64,000 nt of DNA from Linnemannia elongata. Its lineage: Eukaryota > Mortierellomycota > Mortierellomycetes > Mortierellales > Mortierellaceae. Location of the stretch: NCBI GenBank assembly GCA_036320915.1, contig JAXBDG010000012.1, positions 1,538,501 through 1,602,500 of the forward strand, in the 5' to 3' direction. Within the stretch, counting starts at the first letter, position 1. Every line of letters starts with the position of its first letter. Shown piece after piece: positions 12,715-24,670 of this stretch. The notes below the pieces were generated by a model, which saw only the letters and a list, made by a program, of their open reading frames with translations, was not told the origin of the DNA and did not search any database. A program made the translations under genes and the position numbers.

Positions 12715-13833
12715 TTCTCCCTTTTTCTTCTGTTGTCTTGTTCCTATTCTCTTCTGTTTTCTTTCTTCTTTTCTTCGGTTCTATTGAATAACACGCGACG
12801 GATGAAAAAACAGAGGACGTGTTTTAATTGGGACAGGCTGCACGGCGTTTGATTTCTTGACCGTGAACATCCTGAGGCTAACGCTCTTTTATCAGTATCA
12901 TTAGTTTAAATACTCCCCTCTTTCTTCCTTTACCACCTGTTGTCCTACCCACATTCTTTTTTTCTTCCTCTCTTTTGTTTCCCGTGTCACCAATAACCAA
13001 TGACAACGACAACAACCTACATACCCATTTAAGCTTGTTGGAGCAGGCACTGGACGGATCAGAAGCCTCATGATGGGCTGTACAAAAGTTTGAAGACACT
13101 CTCCTTGGGGCATCATTCTGCTTCTCTACTGCCATTGTCAAATGTAATGCTGCGGCATCAACACACAGTAGCTGGCAAGGTCGGGGTACACATGAATGGA
13201 CCTGTCGCTCTATGTCCCCTCCACAACACTCACTCTTCTGCGAGCGGTGGTCCATTGCTTGAGTTATTTTACACCTCTCCAGCTCTCTCTCTCGTAGCCA
13301 GCGCATGGATTGCCCTCACGCTGTCCCAGGAAATTGTCAGATCAAACTCCTGCCTACTATTGATTATTGCGGACGCCGGACAGGGGTATGACCATGTCCA
13401 AAGTGCAGGCATGTTGAACAAAAGGACCAAACATGACCAACTTTACTTCTTTTCTTCACTTCTCACTCCTACCATTTCGTGCACAAAACACTGTTATGGG
13501 TCAACATTTTTTCTTGTGTTCGTCGATTATCTGACGAATTTTCCCTTCATTGCCGGACAACACGCGGAAACGAGAGACAGCATGTTTGTCAATGCTTGAA
13601 TTGATGTTGTAATTCTTGACGAATTTTGTCAAGGATGTTAAACACTTTTGCAAAGCTGCAAAACCCCAGGGCGTGTCGCCGCAGCTACAACTCGTCATTT
13701 ATCTTCAATGTCGATGGTTCATAGAAGACCTATCTTTCAGTTGTAGCGTATCCTCAGCCGTGTCTTTTCTTCCTACTTCCGGATAATGCTTCTTATCCCA
13801 CAGTTTGTATAGAACCTACAGCTGGGGTTTTTT

Positions 13834-13835
<2 letters not shown>

Positions 13836-13870
<35 letters not shown>
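13836..13870 (+). repeat. Poly-T tract
   Basis: Uninterrupted run of 35 T, 223 bp before the ATG of the carrier gene. Confidence 0.95.
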
Positions 13871-14092
13871 CAGGAACAGCGTGCACGTGATGGTTTTCGG
13901 GCATTGCGGGAGTGGAAGGAAGCGAAAGCTCATTCCTTTGCGTTCTCCTTTTCCTTTTCTTTCTTTCAACAACAACCATAACCCAACCCCAACAAACAGG
14001 AGATCACCTTCCACAGGAACAACTACCTTTCCAACCAAACCCAAACACCTACCCGCCAAATCGAGAGAAACACCGTCAGACAAGAGAGTGCC

Positions 14093-16132
14093 ATGTCCCG
14101 CGATGGCATCCATACACTCCCCGTCGTAGCCTCCTCCTCCGACACGCCTCGGAGCAACAGCAACAGCAACGAGGAAAACACTATCAACAACAAAAACCAT
14201 AAACACCTCAGCGTCTTTTCACAGCTGCCCTCGGAATCCATACAGCGCTCATTACCCCCGACTGGCTTACACGACAAGGAGGCCGAGAAGGATCCACCGT
14301 ACATCGATGTACGTGCATGGAAATAGCAAAGGGGCTATGTTGATCTGTTCATCGGAGACAAGCAGCGTACTCATCATCAAGTCTTGGCTTTTTTACTCTT
14401 GACGATCCATAGGTCCTGATTGCGGGAGGAATGGGAGGCACGATTGCCGACTTTCTGATGCACAGGTACGGACAACTGGATCAGTTTATTAATGCGTTTT
14501 CAAGGAAGCGAAAGCGCGAAAGGAGATGGCATCGGCATTGGAACTGCATGATCGAATCCTCTTTCTCTCCTGGCCATATCTGGAGTCAACCCTAGAGCAT
14601 TCAATAACATATTGCTAATGCGTATTCTATTGACGCTTCTCCTTCCCTTGGGCATTGCAATTGATACATTTGTGAATCGGTTCGTTCACATGCACAGTGT
14701 GGATACGGTCAAGACTCGGTTACAGGGACAACCATCCGCGAACCCGCCAAAGTACCACAACATGTTCCACGCCTACGGCACCATCCTGCGCGAGGAGGGT
14801 GTCACCAGAGGACTTTACAGTGGAGTTGCCCCAGCCATGACTGGCTCCTGTAAGTCTTTTACTTTACTTTTACCCCACGTACCTCAACACTCGTATTTGA
14901 TTAGTCAATTGAATTTCTTCCTTTCATTTGGACACATTTAACTGACCCGATCTCAATTGCTGAACATAGTGCCAGGAACGACTCTATACTTTGGAACATA
15001 TGAATATACCAAGCGCACATTGACCTCTGCAGGAGTACCCGACACCTTGGCTCATTTGGCTGGAGGTATGATGACAAGGGCATATTTGATTCTTTGATCG
15101 AGGCCCGTCGTGATCTTGCAGAATGTTCCGAAAAATGCAAGAGAAACGACCCCAACTGACTAAGGATCATCTTTATATTTGTCTACTTCACCACACACTA
15201 GGATCTTTGGGAGACTTTGTGGCATCGTTCATCTATGTGCCCTCAGAGGTTCTCAAGACTAGGATGCAGCTTCAGGGACGATACAACAACCCTTCGTTTA
15301 TCAGCGGATACAACTACAAGAACACATGGCACGCACTTCAGATGATTGTCAAGTACGACGGAGTCGGTGCCCTCTATCAGGGCTACAGAGCCACCCTCCT
15401 CCGTGATGTCCCCTTCTCTGCCCTTCAATTTGCTTTCTACGGTACTTATCACGGCAATATCCCTGCCTTGCTTTACTCTCGTTATGTTTTGTTGGAACTG
15501 GACAGTTTTGTTGTAACAAGGCAGATGATTGACAGGATTCATTTTACTCTTTCTCTTTCTCTGTATTTGTATCATATAGAAAAGTTCAAGGTGGCGGCAA
15601 AGAAGTGGGAGGCGCGGCCGGATGGACAAATGTCGCTGCCAGTTGAAACTGCGTGTGGTGCAGTTGCAGGAGGATTGGCTGGTTTCTTGACGACGCCTCT
15701 AGACGTCATGAAAACTCTCCTTCAAACTCAAGTCAAAAAGCCATCCGTACGTTTTTTGTTGGGGGGTTTTTTTCTTGCTGTTTTGGTAGCCCAACGGTCA
15801 ATGTTTGGACTCGTTTCTTCCATGACTTGCACTAATGCTGCTTCTCTCTCTCTGTAATGATTGATAAACAATAGGGCGCAATATCAACGGGATCGTCGAC
15901 GACGACGACGACACAAAAGTACTATGTCGGGATCTGGGATGGCCTGAAATGGAACTTGAAGCATCATGGCGTGGTATCGGGACTGTTCAGAGGAGTTGGT
16001 CCTAGAGTGTTCTGGACATCGTTGCAGAGTGCGCTCATGTTTGTAATGTACGAGCAGGCCCTTCATCTTCAGGAGAATATGCGCCATTTTGGGCAGTGGC
16101 CTTATAGCTCTGGGTCATTTGGATCTACCTGA
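14093..16132 (+). CDS. MME1: Mitochondrial carrier, Mme1-like (Mg2+ exporter type)
   Basis: Seven exons (14093-14308, 14413-14465, 14698-14849, 14970-15065, 15202-15441, 15580-15746, 15875-16132) give 393 residues. The three carrier repeats show the PX[DE]XX[KR] signatures: SVDTVK (90-95, with Ser in place of Pro), PSEVLK (186-191) and PLDVMK (292-297). The blocks [38 protein letters not shown] and [15 protein letters not shown] match yeast Ymr166c/Mme1, which exports Mg2+ from mitochondria, better than the related SAM carriers. Inner mitochondrial membrane location and cation or cofactor transport are inferred from that resemblance. An N-terminal Ser/Asn-rich extension of about 70 residues precedes the first helix. 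The third signature is followed by KTL rather than the usual KTR. Converges on the RBM18-like gene with 189 bp between stops. Confidence 0.85.
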
Positions 16133-16321
16133 AGACTTTGCTTCTGAACTCAACACTTCGCCAGATGATTGAGTGAATCAACTACTTTTCATCTTGGTAT
16201 TTTTTTTAACACAATAGACAACAAACATAACAATAGAGCTCTTGTAGAATACATTCATATTTTTTTCTTTCTTTTTATGGCGATGTTTTTATTGAACGCA
16301 ACGAAGAGGTAGAGTTTCTTT

Positions 16322-17412
16322 TCAATAAGGGCGTTGCCTGGCAGAAGAATTCGATCCAGTTCCTGCTCCTCTGTGCGTTGACGTCCGTGACGATGATGAA
16401 GATCCTGCTCCTGATCCTGCAAAACTGTTGTTTGTATTAGATGCTGGTCGAGAGGGCAAGGAAGGGTGAGCAGGTGCAGAAGGGTCCTTATTGCTGTTGG
16501 ATTCAGACATTTGGGCGAGTTTGCGTTCCATGGCTTTAATCTTTTCATCAGTGGAGGCGTTCTTGAGGGCGCCTGCCTTAAGGATCGAGAACGCTGTTGG
16601 GCGGTTGGGGTCATGGGACTTTTTTCTGCCGTCTTGTTGGTCTGTGCTCGGAGGGGCCTTGTGTTACAGATCCATTCACAAAAAGGGATAAATAATTAGA
16701 ATCGATAAATAGAAGGAAACCGTGGCATGTAGCGGAAGAAGAAAAGAACGGGGGTTATCATAAAGCATATATGTGTGTGAGAGAGAGAGGCGTAGGTATT
16801 GGGATATAAAAATGGCATTCTTACAATGTTGGCTAGGGAGACGATGAGGGGTCGGTTCTTGACGGACCGGCGGTTCATCTGTTTGATGGCCACGGCAGCC
16901 TGGGACGAGGCTTCGTAGTCGAGGAAGCAATAGCCTCGAGGGGTGCCCTTCTTAGGCCCGCTATAATGAAACATGAAATCGAGTTTTGTCACCTTTCCGA
17001 AGGGCGAGAAGAGTTTTAGGAGCGTGTACCTAGGGTACCCAGAGGATGGTAGGAGGGAAAGGAAAGGAAAAGGAAGAGTTAGGTTTTGGGTGTCAAAGCG
17101 GAGAAGGGGTATAACGAGGTACAGACAAAAAAGGCGGTCCGTGGTATGCGTTTCTTTTTTTTTTTTTTTTTTTTTTTTTTTCGGGTGTAAGACAGACAGA
17201 GGATGAAGAACGTACTCGTCGATGGTGGGGTCAAGGTTTCCGATGTAGAGCCGGCGGTCGTCAAGGGGCTGCTGGTTCTTCGAGGTTGAGGTTGAGGGTG
17301 GTGCAGGTGGTTGTGCAACACGGATTGTGAGGGGGTTGACTGCAGGTTCTTGAAGGATGCGGGTGGATAGCCCTCCTGCTGTTGATGACGATGACGACGA
17401 GGATGATGACAT
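16322..17412 (-). CDS. RBM18-like RNA-binding protein
   Basis: Three exons on the minus strand (17412-17216, 17029-16825, 16657-16322) give 245 residues. The start is the ATG before a Ser run; no longer in-phase start has domain support. One RRM: RNP2 LYIGNL (55-60) and RNP1 RGYCFLDY (97-104), with IGNLDP..DEY.LLKLF..FGKV and FMFHYSG..KG.PRGYCF matching vertebrate RBM18. The C-terminal DEKIKAMERKLAQM helix also matches the RBM18 tail (TAKIKAIEAKL). The remaining tail is Ser/Thr/Gly-rich. RBM18 function is poorly known; nuclear RNA binding is assumed from the RRM. Intron 1 holds a 27-nt T tract (17155-17181 on the plus strand). The final acceptor (after CACAAG) has a weak pyrimidine tract, so that border is the least sure. 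Confidence 0.82.
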
Positions 17413-18946
17413 TGTGTTGTTCTTGTGTTTGAGGGAGTGGATGAGGAAGAATGGGATGAATAAGAAGGAAGGAAGGAGTGGTGAGTAAGGTGAGAGGGAG
17501 AGGGTCATGGGAGCATGGTCAAGAGCAATTAAACGAACGGCAAGTGACAAGTGGGACAAAGGAGCAAAGCCACCAGCTGATCAGCTTCGGACAAATGAGT
17601 AAGTGACTCTCAAAAAAAAAAAAAAAAAAAAAAAAAAGACCTTTGCCTTGGTCTCAGCAAACTGATGGTGCCTGGATGTTTGTCCTCTTGAGGCTTGGGC
17701 TTAATCCATCTTCGTTGATATGTGGCCCCCACCTTCGATGCATTCTCTATTGACAAGGACAAGCTGTACTTCTTTAACGTCTTCGACAAGCAAAACCAGG
17801 TGCAAGCACAGAGCATACCACAGTTCTTTCCTAAACCTCGTCACTTTGATAACCTAGATTTCCTGAAGATATGACCAGTTTGAAAATGAAAGCCCATCAA
17901 TGTAAACCCAAACCCCGCTTTGACATAATTCTCTTTGTCTCTTTTTTTTCTCCTCCTTGTTCCCTTGTGTCTCTTCTAGACACCAGCTCACCCGGTAAGG
18001 CAGCTTACATATCCACAACGCCATCATCTCTTTCTCTCTCACTCCTTCGCGTTAAAAAAGGAAAAAAAAACCATAACACCACTCATTAAACAAACAAAAT
18101 TCATCGCAGCTCAGCGAATCTGAGCATTCCGTGGCCGCTTCAGTTTTCCTCCATTGCCCAACAAGGCACTGATAGACACAGACCAGATAAAAAAAAAACT
18201 CCGCACACAATGAGAGAGAGGAATGGAGTTCATCCCAAAAGAACAAAAAAAAAAAAAAATACTCCTCTTCCTTTCTGCTCCCTGCTCTTCCATCCTCCTC
18301 TTGCATCAAATTCCTCTCCCCCCTCCCTCTCCAGTCACTTCCTTTCTTTCTAATTGCTCTCTCTCTCTCTCTCTACCACATTCATCCCTTTATTATCAAA
18401 TGCCAAATCCATCCGCGGAACTATTTTTCCTTGCATGCATGCAATGCATCTCCAAATGCACAGTACATACGTACGCAAAATGTTGATAAACAGAACGAAA
18501 CAAGTTATTTTGGGTATTTTCGTATTTTATTGTACGGTTTGGTATGGTGTGTGTTTGAAGGGTTTAACAGGGAGGGAAGGAGGAGGGGGGGGGTATGTAT
18601 GTAAGTAATGCTATTTTGGGTGTTGTGGTGGATGTCTATGGATGTGATCGGGTGTTGATTAAGTTGTTGTTGTGTTTGGGTGTTTGGTGTAAAATAGTGG
18701 GACGAAAGGGAAGAACGTAAACAAGGAAAAACGGACGAAAGCAAAAACGAGGACGGTTAAGAGGTAAACAAAGAAAAGCAAAGCAAAAAATATTAAGAAA
18801 GAAAGGAGTGGAAAAAAGCAAACGGAAAAGGTGAGAAAAAAAAAACGCTGAGCGTAGAAAAAGAGAGAGGAGAGGAGAGGATCCTTAATACCGCTTGACC
18901 TGAGCTCGAACTCGACATCAGATAAAAATCGATTTGATGGGTATCT
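17413..18946. other. Intergenic gap with a coding-like relic
   Basis: Holds a 26-nt A tract (17612-17637), the coding-like fragment at 17722-17874, and CT-rich low-complexity DNA. No complete gene is seen. Confidence 0.5.
17722..17874 (+). pseudogene. Possible 3' end relic of an unknown gene
   Basis: An open stretch of 50 codons ending at TGA 17872 has good protein character in otherwise non-coding DNA: it reads TFDAFSIDKDKLYFFNVFDK and continues QNQVQAQSIPQFF. An in-frame stop lies just upstream and no ATG precedes it. The alternation of hydrophobic strands resembles C-terminal parts of Crinkler-type or nuclease-fold proteins that are multigene families in early-diverging fungi, but I cannot identify it. 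It may be a truncated gene copy. Confidence 0.3.
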
Positions 18947-19354
18947 TTATATCCGGTCAACCCACTGAACGCGGAGTCTCCTTGCACCGTTAGAACCAGC
19001 GGGAACGGTAAGCGAGTCAGAAGAACCAGTCGACGACTCTGAAGCGCTTCTCGAAAGCGTTCCTTGACGATGACCTCCCTCACTACTGCTCTCGTTATCG
19101 GAGGTGACATGCAGGCCGCATTGGAAGCAGTCATGCGATCCTGAGGATCCGGTCGACGAGACGCTGCTCTCGCTGCCCCGTCTTGCAAAGATTCCACCAG
19201 AGGTTGACTTAGTTGTGGTGGAGGAGGGCGAGGGAGGGGAGAAGTAGGAGTTGTCCTTGATGAGGATTGATTGGGGGACGAGGGAGGGCGAGGGCATGGC
19301 GGGTTGTTTCTTGGAGAGACGTTTCTCGAAGACGATATGGAGTGGTGCCGACAT
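18947..19354 (-). CDS. Small hypothetical protein, Ser-rich
   Basis: Single-exon frame of 135 residues starting MSAPLHIVFEKRLSKKQ and ending RRLRVQWVDRI. The middle is Ser/Gly/Thr-rich with a CFQCG motif (one Cys-x-x-Cys pair). The ordered-looking ends and GC-rich third positions favour a real gene over the AT-rich surroundings. No family recognised; no signal peptide or membrane segment. Could be a regulatory or lineage-specific protein. Confidence 0.45.
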   Translation of the reverse strand: MSAPLHIVFEKRLSKKQPAMPSPSLVPQSILIKDNSYFSPPSPSSTTTKSTSGGIFARRGSESSVSSTGSSGSHDCFQCGLHVTSDNESSSEGGHRQGTLSRSASESSTGSSDSLTVPAGSNGARRLRVQWVDRI

Positions 19355-20635
19355 GACTGGTGTGTTGGTTGTTGTGAGGGTGCTAGAGGGTGAGTGTATT
19401 GTTGTGCTGTGCGTTTTGTGAAATTGATGTGGTTGAGGAAAAGAAGAGAAAAAAGAGAAGAATGGAAGGACGAAAAAGATTTGACTTTATGTAGTGCGAA
19501 GAAAATGGGCAATTATGCACAGGGAGGTGAAGAGATAGATAGGGGGAAAAGGAGCAAGGGCTTAATTGATTGCCAAGAACGAAGATAGGGACAGGGAGTA
19601 CGGCGAAAAATGAATGGAGTGTGGTTGTGGTTGTATGCTTTTTTTTGTCCAAGAAGGAAGGATGCAAGAAGTATGAGGAGAATAAAAGAAAAAAAAAAAG
19701 GCTGAAAGGGAGGAAAGGGAGGTATTTAAGTTCTTTTTTTCGTTCACAATTCTCGCCATGGTGTGTGTTACTGTGCTCTTGTCGACTGATGGAAGGATGG
19801 AAATAGATATCTTTTGGGCTGTGTTGAATGTGCAACCCAACCTCGTTTGATTTGTGACGCAAAAAGTACCTGTTTTTTGCATCGTTTATCTTTATCTCTG
19901 TTGTGCTCTTCTTCTCCCGATGGATGCATCGAACGGAACGGGGAAGAGAATACTGTGCCTCTGATTCCCGCAGTATCGACACTTTTCTTTTCAATCTAAC
20001 CCTCACTCGCCTAATGCAACCTGCACCCAGTTTGGGGCGAGTATCAATCAGCTTCCAACCTTTGCAGATTCCCAATTGCACCTCTCTTTCTAACCTCTCT
20101 CTCCCACAATAAGCCCCATTCTTGCTTGGCACTACTCATTTGACAAACTCGAAATGGCAATTTCACCAGCCAAGCACGAAACTATCAATGCGTCGACTTT
20201 TGCGCAGCGTAAACGCAATGGAGAAAAATCAGCGTGTCGCTTTTTCCCTTTTTTCGTTTGACCCCTGTTCCCCCATCGCACGCAGTTGTGAAAAAAAAGG
20301 AGGGAGCAAAAGGGCGAGAACGATCGAGAGAGGACGGTAAGAAAATGGGTGGCAAAAAGCCAGTTGTGTGTTTGTTGACAACCTGCGCCGTCAATCCTCA
20401 CAAAACCGGTGTGAAGAACAACATAAAAAAAAAGATACCGTCCTTCGATGACGAAGTGAGGGTTGCTCTGAAACCTTGTTTTTTTGAGCAGGTTAAAAAA
20501 AAACGTGGCTCTAGTCGGATATTGCAATCGACCTTGTCATTTATATTGCTTTTCAATAAACATAATAGAAAATACAAAGGAGTGATGAAAGAGGAGGTTT
20601 GTGTTTGGGAGTGTTTGGGCCAGGGGTGAGGGTGT
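19355..20635. other. Intergenic gap, no gene seen
   Basis: Purine/pyrimidine-skewed DNA upstream of the small Ser-rich ORF and downstream of VPS68. A 249-codon minus frame (19383-20132) is open but its translation is Phe/Ser/His strings without domain logic; I treat it as upstream leader DNA. Confidence 0.45.
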
Positions 20636-22101
20636 TTAGATGCCAAAGCTGTACTCATATTCCGACTCTGTGTTCTGCGCAATCCACAACATCGCAGCAC
20701 TAATATACATCATAGACAAAAAAGAGGAAAGAGTTAATGCTGTGGAGTGGAAGAAAAGGAGCGCTCTCTCCGGTCAAAAGACCCACGCAATCGCGTAGCA
20801 AACAAAATACTGCACATAATATCATTATCCTAGGCATGGTGAACATCCTTCTCGTGTGAGAAAAGTATCCTTACCTGACCATGATGGCAGCATTCTGGAC
20901 GACGTTACAGATGCCCCAGAATGTAAAGGGATCGCCGTGATCGGGAATGATGTACTTGATACACATCACACTCTACTCATTCCACAGAAAGAATCCACCC
21001 ACAAAAAGTAATATTGTTCACTTGTAAGTCAGCCAATTGCTGAAATCATATGCCATGCTGGCCATCCAAAAATAATCCTGCAATAAGGGTATTCAATTGA
21101 GATAGGGGCTGACGGGAAGATGTGGAGATGGGAGAAAAAATCACGTACGATAGATCCTGCAAGCCCTCCAGCCATGAAGGCAAAACCAATGAACAGGAAG
21201 AGCCGGGCGACCCACGTAACACTGACACTGCTTCCTGAACTCGAGAACGAGAACGAGTCTCCTCTGAGCGATGCCTTGTCAATGCAATTGATTCTGTATT
21301 TAAAACAAACAAAGGAGGGGAGCGTGAGGAATAGAAAGGAAGGAAGGAAGGAAGGAAGGAACGGTTAGGGATACTGGTTGTTGGAGACTACGCAGGCTGT
21401 GCTGCTGTGGGTCTTTTTTTGAGACATGGTGAAGCCACACTTCAGATAAATACAGCCCTGAGATGACGATGATGACGACGCCACACGAAACAAACGAACT
21501 AACGAAGACCTAACAGAGGCAAAGGCAAGAAACGAACGTGACTTACATGATCATGCCAAGGGTGCTACAGATACCAGGGACCCAATCAACAAACTCGACC
21601 GATACCCTCTTCTGTTGTTCCACGTCGTCAAAGTTCTTGGAACATATCACCGCATCCATAAAGAACCACCATCCCAAGGCGAACTATCGCAGAGATTTTC
21701 AGAGGTGAAAAAAGTCATCAAGAAACAGAAACGAACACAGGGTGAGTGTTAGTTGAATCGAACACTGTCCTGTTGTCTTTATTTTCGGTGTGTTTTCCTT
21801 TGAGTTTCCTCCGTTTCCATCTGCTTTTGCATTTTCCTCGGATTGGTGTTGTGATCGTCAAGGGGAGGTGAAACGTGGGGGCAACTGACAGTCCGTTGTA
21901 GAGGTGTAAGACACCATGCGTCTCTGGTCTGTTATCCACGGGACGTTCGTTACTCTTTGGTTGTTGTATGGTTATTATTGTGGTATTTACCAGACCTCCA
22001 GAGACATAGACGCCTGCGTCGCGAGCCTTGGCGCCCAGACGAGGGATCCTTGGCATAGGCAACCGACAGATGCGTCCGTCTGTGTTCCACTGCGACGGCA
22101 T
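20636..22101 (-). CDS. VPS68: Vps68 / TMEM50 family membrane protein
   Basis: Five exons on the minus strand (22101-21991, 21683-21547, 21293-21149, 20972-20875, 20699-20636) give 184 residues, the length of yeast Vps68. Conserved blocks: RIPRLGAKARDAGVYVSGGL, FALGWWFFMDAV, FVDWVPGICSTLGM, ARLFLFIGFAFMAGGLAGSI, a KYIIPDHGDP loop, and the C-terminal AMLWIAQNTESEYEYSFGI. Four hydrophobic segments are visible. Yeast Vps68 sits in endosomal/vacuolar membranes, associates with Vps55 and acts in late endosome to vacuole sorting; the animal TMEM50 proteins are homologues. An alternative in-phase terminal exon (21077-21018) lies inside intron 3 and would truncate the protein before its last helix. 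Confidence 0.9.
21334..21361 (+). repeat. (GGAA)n microsatellite
   Basis: Short run of GGAA units inside intron 2 of VPS68. Confidence 0.8.
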
Positions 22102-22459
22102 CTTGTGTTTTATGTGAATGTGATGAGTGTAGGTGGTGGAGGGGGGGGGGGGTAAAAGTGTTGCTGTTTCTGTTCCTTGCTTGCTTGCTTGCTTGCTTGC
22201 TTGTTATCCGTCTATCCTTGCAGTCCTGAGTGTATGAGTCGCCAAAGTGAATGAAGAAGATGTGGATGAGTGAGATGTGAAGAGTGGAGGTGCAATGTGT
22301 CTGGTCTGGCCTGACCTGACCTGTGCACGCGCAAGGCCACTGCTTTGAACTCGTGGCATACAGAAATACACCCCAATCTGATCTTAAGGGGATCCGATTT
22401 TCAGTTTTCTTTTTGGTTCCTTTTTTTTTTAATTGTTCACGTGGACAGAAAACGAAGGG
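22102..22459. other. VPS68 upstream region
   Basis: 358 bp between the VPS68 start and the velvet gene stop. It contains the G run and CTTG microsatellite; no other feature is seen. It must hold the VPS68 promoter and the velvet 3' UTR. Confidence 0.5.
22176..22203 (+). repeat. (CTTG)n microsatellite
   Basis: About seven CTTG units in the region upstream of the VPS68 start, next to a run of 12 G (22140-22152). Confidence 0.85.
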
Positions 22460-23985
22460 CTATGCATGCTGTGCTGTTGTACTGAAAAGTGGAGGAGTTC
22501 CCTCATTGACCTTCCGGACCCGCAGATCGTTCCTGATAGGGATCTTCAGACCCTGTCTTGCAAACGCCTTTGACAACTCTGTCGATTCTATACAGTTGCA
22601 GTTGCAAGACAAAAGAAAGGAAGTAAAGAACAGCGGCAAGCATGTTAGAATCTTTGTTGGTGCTGGTCGTCAGCATACGACTTGATACCAGGCAGTTGTG
22701 GTGTTGTTGGTACGAGGAATAAATTAGAAAGGGCAGGAGTGATTGTGCGCAGTACCTGTCATTCCCGGGAACTTTTTGGCTGAGTAGACAGTAAAGGGCT
22801 CACTCGTCTCCTCTGCGATCAGCATTGATGCATGGCTCCCACCCTTCTCGTCGAATTCAAAACTAAGAACAATACAAATTCAGCGGAGAAGTAAATAGAC
22901 GTCAGCATGTGGGCAGAGAGAGAGCGAACGTGGGTGGAGAAACTGCTAAAATGAGAAAAATTGAAAAAGAATAATCCGAGAACAAAAAAACAAACGTACT
23001 TCGCAAACTGCATGAGAGAAAACTTGAGGGTATAAACACCCTCGGTGCGGACACTGAGATCAGGGAAACTGAAATACCACCCCAACTGGTTATTCTCGTT
23101 GAGAAGCAATGTCGGCGAAACCACCAACGCGCCCATCAGGATCCTGGTCAACCGTGGAGGGTCGGTCTGTCCAGGGGTCGCAATCATGTTCCGAACCTCG
23201 GTGCCATCCTCAGACCATAATGAGACTTGGAGGACGTAGAGTGGGTCTTGTTGGAGAGCCTCTGCGCCTCCTTCGTATCGGGGCCATTCTTGGTCGCTGT
23301 CATCGTCGTCGTCTTCTGCGTTGGGTTCTTCCTTTTTGTCAAGGTCGCGAGCGTGTTTCCTGCTTGCTAATTGAAGTTCTGTGAGGCTGGCACGGGAGGG
23401 TCGGCCTCTACGCCGAGGCTGTGGTGGTGAGGGAATCCCAGAGTCTAAGGACGGATGCTTGTCTTTCAAATCCCGGGTATGTCCTGGCCTCTGAGCCTCA
23501 TCGCCATGGTCGATATCGTCGTCGTAGTTCTCGTCATCTTCCTCCTCTTCCTCCTCCAAACTCCTAGAAGCAGCCTCGGCAGCAGCAGCAGCAGCGGCGG
23601 CGGCAGCTTCAGCGGCAGCAATCCGTTCCAAGGTCTTCTTGCCCGGTTTTCGACCCCGCTTTGCGCCCTTGCGCTTACTCTTCCGTGGCTTGACAGGGGC
23701 AATTGGTTTCGGGGGAGCCTTGAGCTCATTGTAATCGGGCTCGTCCATGATGATCAGCTGTACAATTGGTGGAGGATCAATAGGCCGACGATCCTTCTCG
23801 CCAAATCCACACATCCGCGCATGGAGCGGCTGCTGGACAATCTTGATTGTTGCTCGATGTGTTGGTCCCTTTGACAAAGGTGGTGGTGTCCTTGTGGCGG
23901 GGGCTGTTGCAGTGCAGTCTGTTGAGCTGGAGATAGGCATGGAGCTTGAAGGTGCAGCAATTGAATTGATGCTAATAGGTGTCAT
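22460..23985 (-). CDS. Velvet-domain regulator, VelB-like
   Basis: Three exons on the minus strand (23985-23000, 22862-22756, 22587-22460) give 406 residues. The N-terminal half of the velvet fold is at ~42-88 (IKIVQQPLHARMCGFGEKD.RPIDPPPIVQL) and the C-terminal half at ~247-400 (YVLQVSLWSEDG, GALVVSP, GWYFSFPDLSVRTEG.Y.L.F, EPFTVYSAKKFPGMTESTELSK.FARQGLKIPIRND). The ending resembles VelB. Velvet proteins form homo- or heterodimers that bind DNA and couple development, light response and secondary metabolism in the nucleus. The two halves are split by a ~158-residue insert (89-246) rich in Lys/Arg, Ala and Asp/Glu, carrying KRGRKPGKK (109-117) and RRRGRPSR (191-198), both AT-hook-like, plus a long Ala run and acidic blocks. 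VelB proteins also have an insert at this place, but the AT-hooks are unusual. Confidence 0.9.
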
Positions 23986-24670
23986 TTTCAAGCCAGAGGA
24001 AGGGAGGGAAATGTGGAGTAAGGAAGTAAACGATGTTCGGAGAGGGAGAGAAGAAGAGGAAAAGAAGTGGGCGCATTTTAATACACAGGCAATATATATG
24101 TTGTGCATGAAGGCAACCCAATTGCCGGCTGTGGCTGTAATAAAGTAGAGTTGTACTTTGCTCTCCCCTCAGCGCCCTGATTGTTGTTTCTATCCCTCAT
24201 TATTGTTGTCCCTGTCTGGGTATGTTAATTGTCCACCTGTCACCCTATCAGCTCAAAAGTGCTCAATCGGCGTAAAAAAGTAATAAAAACGAACAGCAAT
24301 CGTTTCTCAGTCTTCTTGCTTGAGGTTGTGCAACAACAACATCAAATGGATGTGTGGGTCATCCTCACTATTGATTCGCTCATTCCTCGCTCTTATTTTC
24401 TCACTCACTCTTCCGCTCAACTTTTTTTTTTTTTTTTTTTTCTCAATTCAAGATTGGCACCCAGGCAGGGCGGCGGGTCTTGTTGAAGGAAAGGAAAAAA
24501 TTAAGGTAATACAGCCCAACCAGGGGTTGTTTATGGTTGTTTGAGGTAAACAGCCCACATCTTTTCTCGTTTTTTAGTGCTCTTTTTTTTTTGCACTCTG
24601 TGCTTGCCAGTCTATCTACTTCCGACTCACACACTCCCCAAAGTTCCCTTTTTAATTTTGTCCAGCTGGT
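23986..24670. other. Velvet gene upstream region
   Basis: 685 bp upstream of the velvet start, downstream of the His-rich gene. Contains a 20-nt T run (24422-24441) and AT-rich DNA; no gene seen. Confidence 0.5.

Larger units (their letters stand above)
11951..14092. other. Intergenic gap with minisatellite and poly-T
   Basis: Contains an 11-bp tandem repeat (12638-12714) and a 35-nt T tract (13836-13870). Frames such as 13090-13599 (+) and 12878-13306 (-) show no domain, no codon bias and no splice logic; I see no supportable gene. Confidence 0.55.

Noticed and set aside
12594..12852. Three overlapping plus-strand ORFs
   Set aside because: They are the three frames of the 11-bp minisatellite.
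13090..13599. 169-codon plus-strand ORF
   Set aside because: No domain, no codon bias, poor start context, and stops break it in any extension.
19383..20132. 249-codon minus-strand ORF
   Set aside because: Phe/Ser/His strings from skewed DNA; located in the leader of the downstream small gene; no domain or splice partner.
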